Origin: Agromyces sp. H17E-10
Lineage (GTDB): Bacteria > Actinomycetota > Actinomycetes > Actinomycetales > Microbacteriaceae
Reading direction: 5' to 3'
DNA: 64,000 nt
NCBI RefSeq assembly: GCF_022919715.1
Contig: NZ_CP095042.1
Location: 2,976,001-3,040,000 of the forward strand
Part shown: positions 44,703-54,036 of the stretch, piece after piece
How positions within the stretch are numbered: the first letter of the stretch is position 1
Layout: each line of letters begins with the position of its first letter
The notes under the pieces: model-generated
Databases searched by the model: none
Told to the model about the DNA's origin: nothing
What the model saw: the letters and a program-made list of their open reading frames with translations, nothing else
Position numbers and translations under genes: made by a program

Positions 44703-44705
44703 GCT
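44700..44705 (+). promoter_or_regulatory. -10 element TAGGCT of purN, formed partly by the DUF6350 stop codon
   Basis: TAGGCT is 6 nt before GTG 44712, so the purNH transcript can start at the purN start codon. Confidence 0.6.
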
Positions 44706-44711
44706 CAGAGG

Positions 44712-45301
44712 GTGCTCAAGCTCGTCGTCCTGATCTCAGGTGGAGGCTCCAACCTCCGGGCCCTGCTCGAAGCCGCCGAAGACGCCGAGTTCCCCGCACG
44801 TGTGGTGGCGATCGGCGCCGACCGCGAGGCATCCGGTCTCGTGCTCGGCGAGGAGTTCGGGGTGCCGACCTTCACGGTGCCGTTCACCGCGTACGCCGAC
44901 CGCGACGCGTGGGGCGACGCCCTCATCGAGGCGGTACGCCGCTGGGAGCCCGACCTCGTCGTGCTCTCGGGACTCATGCGCCTCGTGCCGCCCGCCGTGG
45001 TCGACGCGTTCTCGCCGCAGCTCATCAACACCCACCCGGCGTACCTGCCCGAGTTCCCGGGCGCGCACGGCGTGCGCGACGCGCTCGCGGCGGGCGTCGA
45101 CCAGACGGGCGCGAGCCTCATCGTCGTCGACAACTCGGTCGACGGCGGCCCGATCATCGCGCAGGAGCGCATCCCGGTGCTGCCGGGCGACACCGAGTCG
45201 AGCCTCCACGACCGCATCAAGCCCGTCGAGCGGCGCCTGCTCATCCAGGCCGTGCTCGACATCGCCGATTCGCACCTCGACCTGAAGGACCTCGCACGAT
45301 C

Positions 45302-45305
<4 letters not shown>
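44712..45305 (+). CDS. purN: Phosphoribosylglycinamide formyltransferase
   Basis: 197 residues. Uses 10-formyl-tetrahydrofolate to formylate GAR in purine synthesis. The N-terminal substrate loop is [17 protein letters not shown]. The catalytic triad lies in [17 protein letters not shown] (Asn, His) and in VDGGPIIAQ (Asp). GTG start; the stop overlaps the purH ATG, so the two are coupled. Confidence 0.96.
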
Positions 45306-46912
<1,607 letters not shown>

Positions 46913-46961
46913 GCCGGCCGGAGGCCGCGGGGCCATGCGCCGCGCGGCATCCACCCGGCGG

Positions 46962-46967
46962 TACCCT
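46962..46967 (+). promoter_or_regulatory. Probable -10 element (TACCCT) of the leucine-dehydrogenase-like gene
   Basis: TACCCT lies 73 nt before ATG 47041, followed by a leader with GAGGAG 8 nt before the start codon. Unlike many neighbours this gene has a conventional leader. Confidence 0.42.
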
Positions 46968-47040
46968 TGAATCGACCCTGCGCACACCGAGCGAGGGCCA
47001 GGTTCCGCCCACGAAGCGGATGATCCGAGGAGAACGATCG

Positions 47041-48132
47041 ATGTCGATCACCCACGCCCCGGCGCGCGCCGCCGAGGTCAGCGCCACCCTGCCGAGCGAC
47101 GCCCCCGACCACGAGCGGGTGCTCATCACCCGCGGTCCCCGCTCCGGCCTCACCGTCATCGTCGCCGTGCACTCCACGCGCCTCGGCCAGGCGCTCGGCG
47201 GTGCCCGCGTCTGGAACTACGGGCACTGGACCGACGGCCTCGCCGACGCCCTCCGCCTCTCGCAGGCCATGACCATGAAGAACGCGGCCGCGGGTCTCAT
47301 GCGCGGCGGCGGCAAGTCCGTGGTCGTGCTGCCCGCGGGCGTCGTGCTCGACGAGGCGCAGAAGCGCGACGCCATGCTCGACCTCGGCGACGCCGTCGAG
47401 TCGCTCGGCGGTGCCTACATGACCGCCGAAGACGTCGGCACGAGCGCCGAGCTCATGGCGGTCGTGCACGAGCGCACCGAGCACGTCTGCGGCCTGCCAC
47501 CCGAGCAGGGCGGCGTCGGCGAGCCCGCCGACGCGACCGCTGCGGGCGTGCACGCCTCGATCCTCGCGACGCTGGGCCAGGTGTTCGGCTCGCGCGACGC
47601 CGCGGGCCGCCACTTCGTCATCTCGGGTCTCGGCCAGGTGGGCGGGCGCCTCGCGCGCAGCCTCGCCGCCGCAGGCGCCCGGCTGACCGTGACCGATGTC
47701 GCCGAGTCGAAGCGCGCGCTCGCCGACGAGCTGGGCGCCGCGTGGGTCGAGCCGGCCGAGGCGCACCGCGTCGAGGCCGACGTCTTCGTGCCGTGCGGCC
47801 TGGGCGGTGTGCTCACGCCCGAGGTCGTCGACGAACTGCGCGTCGCCGCCGTGGTCGGCGCCGCGAACAACCAGCTCGCCTCCCGCGACGTCGCCGACCT
47901 GCTGCGCGAGCGCGGCATCGTCTGGGCGCCCGACTTCGTCGTCAACGCGGGCGGCGTGATCTACCTCGACGTCGCCGGTCAGCCGGGCGCCGACCAGGCC
48001 GCCCTCGACGCCCGCATCGAGGGCATCGGCGAGGTCGTCGCCGCGGTGCTGCGCGACGCCGCCGAGCAGGGCACCACGACGCTCGACGCCGCCGAGCGGC
48101 TCGCCCGCGGGCGCCTCGACGCCGGGCACTGA
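47041..48132 (+). CDS. Leucine/valine-type amino acid dehydrogenase (Glu/Leu/Phe/Val dehydrogenase family)
   Basis: 363 residues. NAD-dependent oxidative deamination of branched-chain amino acids to 2-oxo acids. The N-terminal domain has the catalytic lysine in MRGGGKSVV (about Lys92) and the upstream substrate-binding Lys in QAMTMKNAAAGL; the second active-site region is TAEDVGTSAELMAVVHERT. The Rossmann domain has HFVISGLGQVGGRLARSLA, and VGAANNQLAS and PDFVVNAGGVI follow. This length fits Leu/Val dehydrogenases rather than Glu dehydrogenases. A catabolic link to the livHM uptake genes is plausible but they are far apart here. Confidence 0.9.
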   Translation: MSITHAPARAAEVSATLPSDAPDHERVLITRGPRSGLTVIVAVHSTRLGQALGGARVWNYGHWTDGLADALRLSQAMTMKNAAAGLMRGGGKSVVVLPAGVVLDEAQKRDAMLDLGDAVESLGGAYMTAEDVGTSAELMAVVHERTEHVCGLPPEQGGVGEPADATAAGVHASILATLGQVFGSRDAAGRHFVISGLGQVGGRLARSLAAAGARLTVTDVAESKRALADELGAAWVEPAEAHRVEADVFVPCGLGGVLTPEVVDELRVAAVVGAANNQLASRDVADLLRERGIVWAPDFVVNAGGVIYLDVAGQPGADQAALDARIEGIGEVVAAVLRDAAEQGTTTLDAAERLARGRLDAGH

Positions 48133-48143
48133 ACCATGACGGG

Positions 48144-48179
48144 CTCGGGGCCGGCTGCCGATCGGCGGCCGGCCCCGAG
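48144..48179. terminator. Terminator after the leucine-dehydrogenase-like gene
   Basis: CTCGGGGCCGGC and GCCGGCCCCGAG form a perfect 12-bp stem, 12 nt after the stop codon; the 12-nt loop contains further self-complementary bases (GCCGATCGGC). Confidence 0.82.
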
Positions 48180-48195
48180 GCATCCGCCCGGCCAG

Positions 48196-48201
48196 TAGGC
48201 T
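48196..48201 (+). promoter_or_regulatory. -10 element TAGGCT of the dimethylargininase fusion gene
   Basis: TAGGCT is 7 nt before ATG 48209; no ribosome-binding site is present, so the transcript is probably leaderless. Confidence 0.55.
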
Positions 48202-48208
48202 CGTCTGC

Positions 48209-49477
48209 ATGACGTCCCCCGCCTCACCGTCTTCGACCGCGCCCGCACGACCGACGGCGAGGTTCACGCCCGCGGCGAGCCGGGGCCGGCGGATGGCGGC
48301 GGTGCTCGTGTCGTCGGCGGTCGTCGCGATCGTCGCGATGAGCGTCGCGGCGCTCGCGTTCTTCATCGGCAACGGGCAGACGCCCGCCGTGTTCGCCCAG
48401 GTCTTCGGCCACTTCGCGCTGGCCGCCTTCTTCGCCTGGGCGCTGCTCTCGATCGCGAACGCGATCGGGGCGACCCGGGCCTGGTTCCTCGCGCTCATCA
48501 CCGGGCTGACCTCTGGCTGCCTCGCCGCCCTCATCGCGACGTCCGTCATGGTCGTCGCGAGCGCTCGCCCGGTGTTCGGCCCGGCCGCACTCTTCGTGGT
48601 CGGCTCGCTCGTGAGCCTCAACCTCATCTTCGTGCTCGCGATCGTGCTGGGGCAGGTGTTCCTCGCGCCGCGGGTGATGCGCGGCATCCTCGACCACCGC
48701 GCCGAGCGGGCGCCGCGCCGGCTCGCGCTCGTGCGCATCCCGGCGTCGAACCTCGACGAGGCCGAGCTCACCCACCTCGAGCGCCGCCCCGTCGACCAGG
48801 CGCGCGCCGACGAGCAGTGGGACAACTACTGCGCCGCGCTCGTCGCCGAGGGGTGGGAGACGGTCGAGGTCGACGCCGCCCCCGAGATGGCCGACTCGGT
48901 GTTCGTCGAGGACGCCGTCGTCATGTTCGGCGACCTCGCCGTGCTGACCCGGCCGGGCGCCGAGTCGCGCCGCGGCGAGGTCGACGGCGTCGAACGGGCC
49001 GTCCGCTCGATCTCGGGCCTCACGGTCGAGCGCATCGCGGAGCCCGGCACGCTCGACGGCGGCGACGTGCTCAAGGTCGGCGACGTGGTCTACGTCGGCG
49101 CCTCGACGCGCACGAACGGCGAGGGCATCCGCCAGCTGCGGGCGCTGCTCGCGCCGCACGGCTACCGCGTCGTCGGCGTGCCGATGACGAAGGCGCTGCA
49201 CCTCAAGAGCGCAGCGACCGCGCTGCCCGACGGCACCGTGATCGGCGATCCGGCGCTGCTCGACGCGCCGAGCGTCTTCGAGCGGTTCCTGCCCGTGCCC
49301 GAACCCGAGGGCGTCGCCGTCGTCGAGCTCTCGGCGACGTCGCTCGTCATGTCGGCGTCGGCGCCGCGCACCGCGGCGATGCTCGCCGGCCTCGGCTACC
49401 GGGTCGTCACGGTCGACATCTCGGAGTTCGAGAAGCTCGAGGGCTGCGTCACCTGTCTGTCGGTGCGGGTGCGCTGA
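48209..49477 (+). CDS. Dimethylargininase (DDAH) fused to an N-terminal four-helix membrane domain
   Basis: 422 residues. Residues 1-160 hold about four hydrophobic helices (VLVSSAVVAIVAMSVAALAFF, HFALAAFFAWALLSIANAI, FLALITGLTSGCLAALIATSVMVVA, ALFVVGSLVSLNLIFVLAIVLGQVF). From about residue 165 the sequence is a complete DDAH-type enzyme: RIPASNLDEAELTHLER, DSVFVEDAVVMF with the acidic catalytic residue, LDGGDVL, the catalytic His at about 331 in KALHLKSAAT, and the nucleophile Cys416 in GCVTCLSVR at the very C-terminus. Free DDAH hydrolyses methylated arginine to citrulline and methylamines. The membrane anchor is unusual and would place the enzyme on the inner face of the membrane. Substrate not proven. 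Confidence 0.85.
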   Translation: MTSPASPSSTAPARPTARFTPAASRGRRMAAVLVSSAVVAIVAMSVAALAFFIGNGQTPAVFAQVFGHFALAAFFAWALLSIANAIGATRAWFLALITGLTSGCLAALIATSVMVVASARPVFGPAALFVVGSLVSLNLIFVLAIVLGQVFLAPRVMRGILDHRAERAPRRLALVRIPASNLDEAELTHLERRPVDQARADEQWDNYCAALVAEGWETVEVDAAPEMADSVFVEDAVVMFGDLAVLTRPGAESRRGEVDGVERAVRSISGLTVERIAEPGTLDGGDVLKVGDVVYVGASTRTNGEGIRQLRALLAPHGYRVVGVPMTKALHLKSAATALPDGTVIGDPALLDAPSVFERFLPVPEPEGVAVVELSATSLVMSASAPRTAAMLAGLGYRVVTVDISEFEKLEGCVTCLSVRVR

Positions 49478-49487
49478 CCCGCACTGC

Positions 49488-50174
49488 TCAGGCGGCGGGC
49501 TGCGGTTCGCGGGCCCGGCCGTCGTGCAGTTCGATCACCCGGTCGGCCCGGCTCACGAGCGCCGCGTCGTGCGTCGTCACGACGGCCGCGACGCCGCGCG
49601 CGTGCACGAGGTCGCCGATGAGGTCCATGACGGTCGCCGCCGTGCCGCTGTCGAGCTGGCCGGTCGGCTCGTCGGCGAGCAGCACCTGCGGACGGGCGGC
49701 GAGCGCGCGGGCGATGCCGACGCGTTGCTGCTGCCCGCCCGAGAGCTCGTAGGGCCGCTGTGCGGCGTGCGCACCCAGCCCGACGAGCTCGAGCGCCTCG
49801 GCGACGCGACGGGCGCGCTCGGCCGGTTCGGTGCGCTGCAGGCGCAACGGCACCTCGACGTTCTCGGCCGCCGACAGCACGGGGATGAGCCCGAACGACT
49901 GGAACACGTAGCCGACCCGGTCGCGGCGCACCGCCGCGAGCGCCTCCTCGTCGAGCGTCGACAGGTCGTCGTCGCCGAGCAGCACCCGCCCCGACGTCGG
50001 CCGGTCGAGTCCGCCGAGCAGGTTCAGGAGCGTCGTCTTGCCGGCGCCCGACCGGCCCGTGACGACGACGAGCTCGCCGGGCGCGACCTCGATCGAGACG
50101 CCGTCGACGGCGTGCACCGTCTCGCCGCGCCCCTCGAAGGTGCGGCGCACGTCTTCGGCGCGGAGCGTGGTCAT
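49488..50174 (-). CDS. ABC transporter ATPase (FtsE/LolD/MacB type)
   Basis: 228 residues. Walker A TGRSGAGKTT, Q-loop YVFQSFGLIPVL, signature LSGGQQQRVGIARAL, Walker B VLLADEPTGQLD and the H-loop His in VVTTHDAALV are all intact. ATPases of this subfamily drive FtsX-like permeases. It is the last gene of a minus-strand operon; ATG 50174 overlaps the stop codon of the upstream ATPase gene (ATGA) and follows GAGGAGG. Confidence 0.92.
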   Translation of the reverse strand: MTTLRAEDVRRTFEGRGETVHAVDGVSIEVAPGELVVVTGRSGAGKTTLLNLLGGLDRPTSGRVLLGDDDLSTLDEEALAAVRRDRVGYVFQSFGLIPVLSAAENVEVPLRLQRTEPAERARRVAEALELVGLGAHAAQRPYELSGGQQQRVGIARALAARPQVLLADEPTGQLDSGTAATVMDLIGDLVHARGVAAVVTTHDAALVSRADRVIELHDGRAREPQPAA

Positions 50175-51205
50175 CGTTCCTCCTCGGTGGGGTTCGAAGC
50201 ATCGGATGCCCCGGGGCGGGCATCGGGCCCGGCCGAGTGCCGACCATGGCGCGGGGGAGCGGGTTCGGGTGCCGCCGGCGTCGGCGCCGCGGCATCCGCC
50301 CGCCGTTCGTGCCCCGGCCAGACGCCGACGTGGTCGCTCTCGAGGGCGAGCCGCACGCGGTCGCGCAGTTCGAGGCTCTGCATGAAGTCCTGCGGCAGCT
50401 GCAGGCGGCCGACGCGGTCGAGCACCGCGAACTCCTCGGCGACGTGCTGCTCCTCGCCGTGTTCGTCGACCCGCGTCGACCGCAGCACCTCGGTCGACGT
50501 GCGGCCGTCGCGGATCTGCACCGTGCGACGCACGTGGCCCGAGACGGCGGGGTCGTGCGTGACGATGAGCGTCGTGACGCCGAGCTCCTCGTTGACGCCG
50601 CGCATGGCTTCGAGCACCGCCGACGACATGGCCTCGTCGAGCTCGCCCGTCGGTTCGTCGGCGAGCAGCACGAGCGGGTCGTTCGCGAGCGCGACGGCGA
50701 TCGCGACCCGCTGCTGCTGGCCGCCGGAGAGCTCGCCCGGGCGCCGGTCGCGCTCGGCGCCGACCTCGAGCAGCTCGAGCAACTCGTCGACGCGCTTCGC
50801 ACGTTCGGCGCCGCGGCGGGTGCGGGCGACGTTCATCGCGAGTGCGACGTTCTCGGCGGCCGTGAGATAGGGGAGCAGGTTGCGCGACGTCTGCTGCCAG
50901 ACGAAGCCCACCGTCCGCCGACGGTACGCGACGCGTTCGCGCGAACCCATGGCGAGCAGGTCGTGGCCCGCCACCCGGGCGACACCGGCCGTCGCGGTGT
51001 CGAGCCCCGACAGGATCGTGAGGAGCGTCGACTTGCCCGAGCCCGAGGCGCCGACGACGGCGACCATCTCGCCCGGGTCGACGCGGAGGTTGAGTCCCTG
51101 CAGGGCCTGCACCTCGATGCCGTCGGCGGTGAAGATGCGCACGACGTCGGTGCACAGGATGTGCGGCTCGCCCGCGATGGCGGCCGTGTTCGATGCCGAT
51201 GCCAT
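50171..51205 (-). CDS. ABC transporter ATPase with a C-terminal extension
   Basis: 344 residues. The ATPase core has VGASGSGKSTLL, GFVWQQTSRNLLPYL (Q-loop), LSGGQQQRVAIAVAL, VLLADEPTGELD and IVTHDPAVSG. About 110 extra C-terminal residues follow, first a segment shaped like an antitoxin or AbrB-type strand pattern (EEFAVLDRVGRLQLPQDFMQ) and then a Pro/Ala-rich tail. GGAGGG lies 6 nt before ATG 51205. It is one of two different ATPases in the operon, possibly one per permease. Confidence 0.9.
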   Translation of the reverse strand: MASASNTAAIAGEPHILCTDVVRIFTADGIEVQALQGLNLRVDPGEMVAVVGASGSGKSTLLTILSGLDTATAGVARVAGHDLLAMGSRERVAYRRRTVGFVWQQTSRNLLPYLTAAENVALAMNVARTRRGAERAKRVDELLELLEVGAERDRRPGELSGGQQQRVAIAVALANDPLVLLADEPTGELDEAMSSAVLEAMRGVNEELGVTTLIVTHDPAVSGHVRRTVQIRDGRTSTEVLRSTRVDEHGEEQHVAEEFAVLDRVGRLQLPQDFMQSLELRDRVRLALESDHVGVWPGHERRADAAAPTPAAPEPAPPRHGRHSAGPDARPGASDASNPTEEER

Positions 51206-51207
51206 GA

Positions 51208-54036
51208 TCAGCCCTCCTCCTCTTTGCGCATCGCGCGCGCGGCGCTCGCTTCGCCCCCGGTGCGCGACGCGACGAGCACCGCGAGCGCGGTGACCGCCAG
51301 CGACGCGACGAGCACGGTGCCGATGAGCACCGGGTCGAACACCACGGCGGGCTGGGCGTCACCGCCCGTGAACGTGCGCAGGTCGATGCCCTGCAGCACG
51401 ATGAACGGCAGCGCCACGCCGAGCGCGACGCCCGCGACGAGCGCGGCGACGACGACCGGACCGATCTCCCAGGCCACCAGCGCACGCTCGCCGCGCCGGC
51501 GGAGGCCGAGCGTCGCGAGCAGCGGCAGCAGGCGCTCGCGGGCACCGCGGCCGACGACGAGCGTGAGCACGATCGCGAGCGCGGTGAGCAGGCCCGTGAG
51601 CACGATCGCGCCGATGAGCGCGACCACGAGTCCCTGCGTGGTGGCGCCCGCGCCGAGCTCGGCGCGCACCGTCTCAGGGGTCGTCACCGTGGACTCGGTG
51701 CCGGCGATCGCCTGCAGGTCGTCGACGACCTGATCGACGTCGGCGCCCGGCTCGGTGCGCACGAGCACCGTCTCGGGCACGAACGTGCTCACGAAGCGTT
51801 CGGCGTTCGCCTTGTCCATGAGCACCCAGCTCGAGCGCGACATGAACGGCGTGCGCCCGTCGACGACGCCGAGCACGGAGAAATCGTCGCGGTTGATCTC
51901 GACCTGGTCGGCGTCGTCGATCGAGTCGGCGATGACCTGCGAGATGATCACCGGGACCTCGTCACCGTCGGTCGACGCGAGCGCCTCGGGCAGGGGTACC
52001 GCGTCCTCGCGGCCGGCCTGGACGCGGCGCATCTCCTCGGTGTCGATCACGATGAGCGTGGTCGTGCGCAGCCGCCCGTCGATCGAGACCTGCACGGGCG
52101 TCGTCGCGTAGACCGGCGCGGTCGCCTCGACCCCGGGGACCTCGGCGAACGCCGACTGCTGATCGAGGGTGAACGGGCCCCCGTTGACGCTGACGTCGGC
52201 ACCGACGCGCGCGTCGGCGGCCCGGTCGACGCCAGCCTGCACGGTGCCGAGCAGGGTCGCCGAGAACATCGCGACCGAGATGCCGACGACGACGGTGAGC
52301 ACGGGCACGACGCCGGCCGAGGGATCGCGCAACGCGCGAGCGGAACCGAGGAAGGCGACCAGGCCGGAGCGACGGCTCGTGCTGCGCACGATGCCGGCGA
52401 GCGGGATCGGGTAGAGCCGGAGCACGACGAGGCACGCGGCGAGCGAGAGCAGGAGCGGCACGGCGGCGAGCAGCGGGTCGACGCCCACGGCGCCCGCGGC
52501 CGTCGTGAGCCCGCGCCGCAGCAGCAGCACGACCGCAGCGACCGCGACGATCGCGACGAGGGTCTCGACGACCCATCGGAAGCGTCCGCCGCTGCGCGGC
52601 GCGAAGTCGGCGCGCGCGCGACGCAGCGGACTGAGCGCCGGGGCGGAGGCGACGAGGAGCACCATCGGGGTCAGGGCGAAGAGCGCGGCGATGTACCAGC
52701 CGACCGTGCCGCCGTCGGCCGGGACCGCGAGCGCGCCGAGCACCGAGCCGATGGCGGCGGCGGGCAGGCCGATGACGAGCCCCTCGATCGCGAGCGCACC
52801 CCGCAACTGCGAGTCCGACGCGCCGCGGGCCGCGGCAAGCTCGAGACCGGTCCGACGACGTTCGAACACCACTCGCGCGCCGAGGACGAGCACCGCGACG
52901 ACGACGCCGATCGGCCCGGAGGCGATCGTCGCGAGGACCGCGTCGCTCGTGTCGGCGGCCTGCGCCGCGTCGTCGAGCGCGTCGCCGAGACCGCTGCCGA
53001 ACGCGACCATGCCGACCGTCCTGAAGTACTGGCCCGGCGGCCATTGACCGTCGCCCATCATGTAACCCACGCTCGTGAACTCGTCGAGGTCGGTGCGCAA
53101 CTCCTGCGAACGGTCGGCCCGCACCCGGTCGGTCGCGACGGGGTACCAGAGCTCGACGGTCGAGGGCAGCTGTGCACTCTCGAGCGCGGGCCACGAGTTG
53201 GGGTGCGCGAACGCGAAGCCCGTGACGCGCAGCGACCCGTCGGCGGAGAACGCGACCGACGGCTCGAGCGGCACCGGCAGGTGGCTCCAGAAACCGTCGT
53301 CGGGATCGATCGGCGCGAACGTGCCCACGAGCTCCACCGGCTGGCTCGCCGCACCCGCGGGCATCTCGCGCACCTGGCCGACCTCCCACTCCATCGACTC
53401 CGCGAAGGCTTCGGTGGCGACGATCTCGAGCGGCTCGTCGGTGGTCACGGGCGTGGGGATCTCGACCGTGCCCGTACCGGGGTCGCCGCCCTCGACGGGC
53501 GGCTCCTCCTGGGGGGCGAGTGCCTCGAGCGGCGACGGCCACTCGCCGCTCGTGAGTTCGACGTGCTCCTCGAGCCTGGGGTCGAACCCGGTGTTGAGCA
53601 CGTACGACGCCGACCCCAGGCCGGCGCCGGGCTTCTTGGTGTCGCTCGGGCCGGCGATCACGACCGAGAGCGGATCGTCGGTGACGCGGCGGAGCTCGGG
53701 CTCCATCCGCTCGCGCGCGTCGAGGAGGTACTCCTCCTGCTGACCCCAGACCGCGTCGATGTCGTCGGGCAGGGTCGTGCCGCCGCTCGACGGACCCAGG
53801 TCGGGGAGGTTCGAGCGGTTCGACGAGACGACGTCGAGCGTGCGGGCCGGGAAGTCCTCGAGGTGCTGCGAGAGCGCCGTCGTGTGCATGGCGGCGACCG
53901 CGCGCGGCAGGGCGGTCGCGAGGAACGCTCCGCCGGCGACGAGGAGCGCGAGCATGACCGCCGCGAACGGGGCCGCGAAGAACTGCCGGCGCAGGAGGCC
54001 GGTCGTCGACAGGCTCGAGTGATGCCGCGTGCTCAT
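51208..54036 (-). CDS. FtsX-like ABC permease (large, with extracytoplasmic domains)
   Basis: 942 residues. One N-terminal helix (FAAVMLALLVAGGAFLATALP) is followed by about 330 extracytoplasmic residues, then three helices around residues 345-460 and a group around 500-590. A second extracytoplasmic domain (VDRAADARVGADVSVNGG onward) and the FtsX core of three C-terminal helices (LVVALIGAIVLTGLLTALAIVLTLVVGRG, VVVAALVAGVALGVALPFIV, VLIGTVLVASLAVTALAVLVAS) complete it. This duplicated MacB/LolC-type layout is typical of exporters or envelope-signalling complexes. ATG 54036 overlaps the upstream permease stop and follows GGAGGAG. Substrate unknown. Confidence 0.88.
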   Translation of the reverse strand: MSTRHHSSLSTTGLLRRQFFAAPFAAVMLALLVAGGAFLATALPRAVAAMHTTALSQHLEDFPARTLDVVSSNRSNLPDLGPSSGGTTLPDDIDAVWGQQEEYLLDARERMEPELRRVTDDPLSVVIAGPSDTKKPGAGLGSASYVLNTGFDPRLEEHVELTSGEWPSPLEALAPQEEPPVEGGDPGTGTVEIPTPVTTDEPLEIVATEAFAESMEWEVGQVREMPAGAASQPVELVGTFAPIDPDDGFWSHLPVPLEPSVAFSADGSLRVTGFAFAHPNSWPALESAQLPSTVELWYPVATDRVRADRSQELRTDLDEFTSVGYMMGDGQWPPGQYFRTVGMVAFGSGLGDALDDAAQAADTSDAVLATIASGPIGVVVAVLVLGARVVFERRRTGLELAAARGASDSQLRGALAIEGLVIGLPAAAIGSVLGALAVPADGGTVGWYIAALFALTPMVLLVASAPALSPLRRARADFAPRSGGRFRWVVETLVAIVAVAAVVLLLRRGLTTAAGAVGVDPLLAAVPLLLSLAACLVVLRLYPIPLAGIVRSTSRRSGLVAFLGSARALRDPSAGVVPVLTVVVGISVAMFSATLLGTVQAGVDRAADARVGADVSVNGGPFTLDQQSAFAEVPGVEATAPVYATTPVQVSIDGRLRTTTLIVIDTEEMRRVQAGREDAVPLPEALASTDGDEVPVIISQVIADSIDDADQVEINRDDFSVLGVVDGRTPFMSRSSWVLMDKANAERFVSTFVPETVLVRTEPGADVDQVVDDLQAIAGTESTVTTPETVRAELGAGATTQGLVVALIGAIVLTGLLTALAIVLTLVVGRGARERLLPLLATLGLRRRGERALVAWEIGPVVVAALVAGVALGVALPFIVLQGIDLRTFTGGDAQPAVVFDPVLIGTVLVASLAVTALAVLVASRTGGEASAARAMRKEEEG

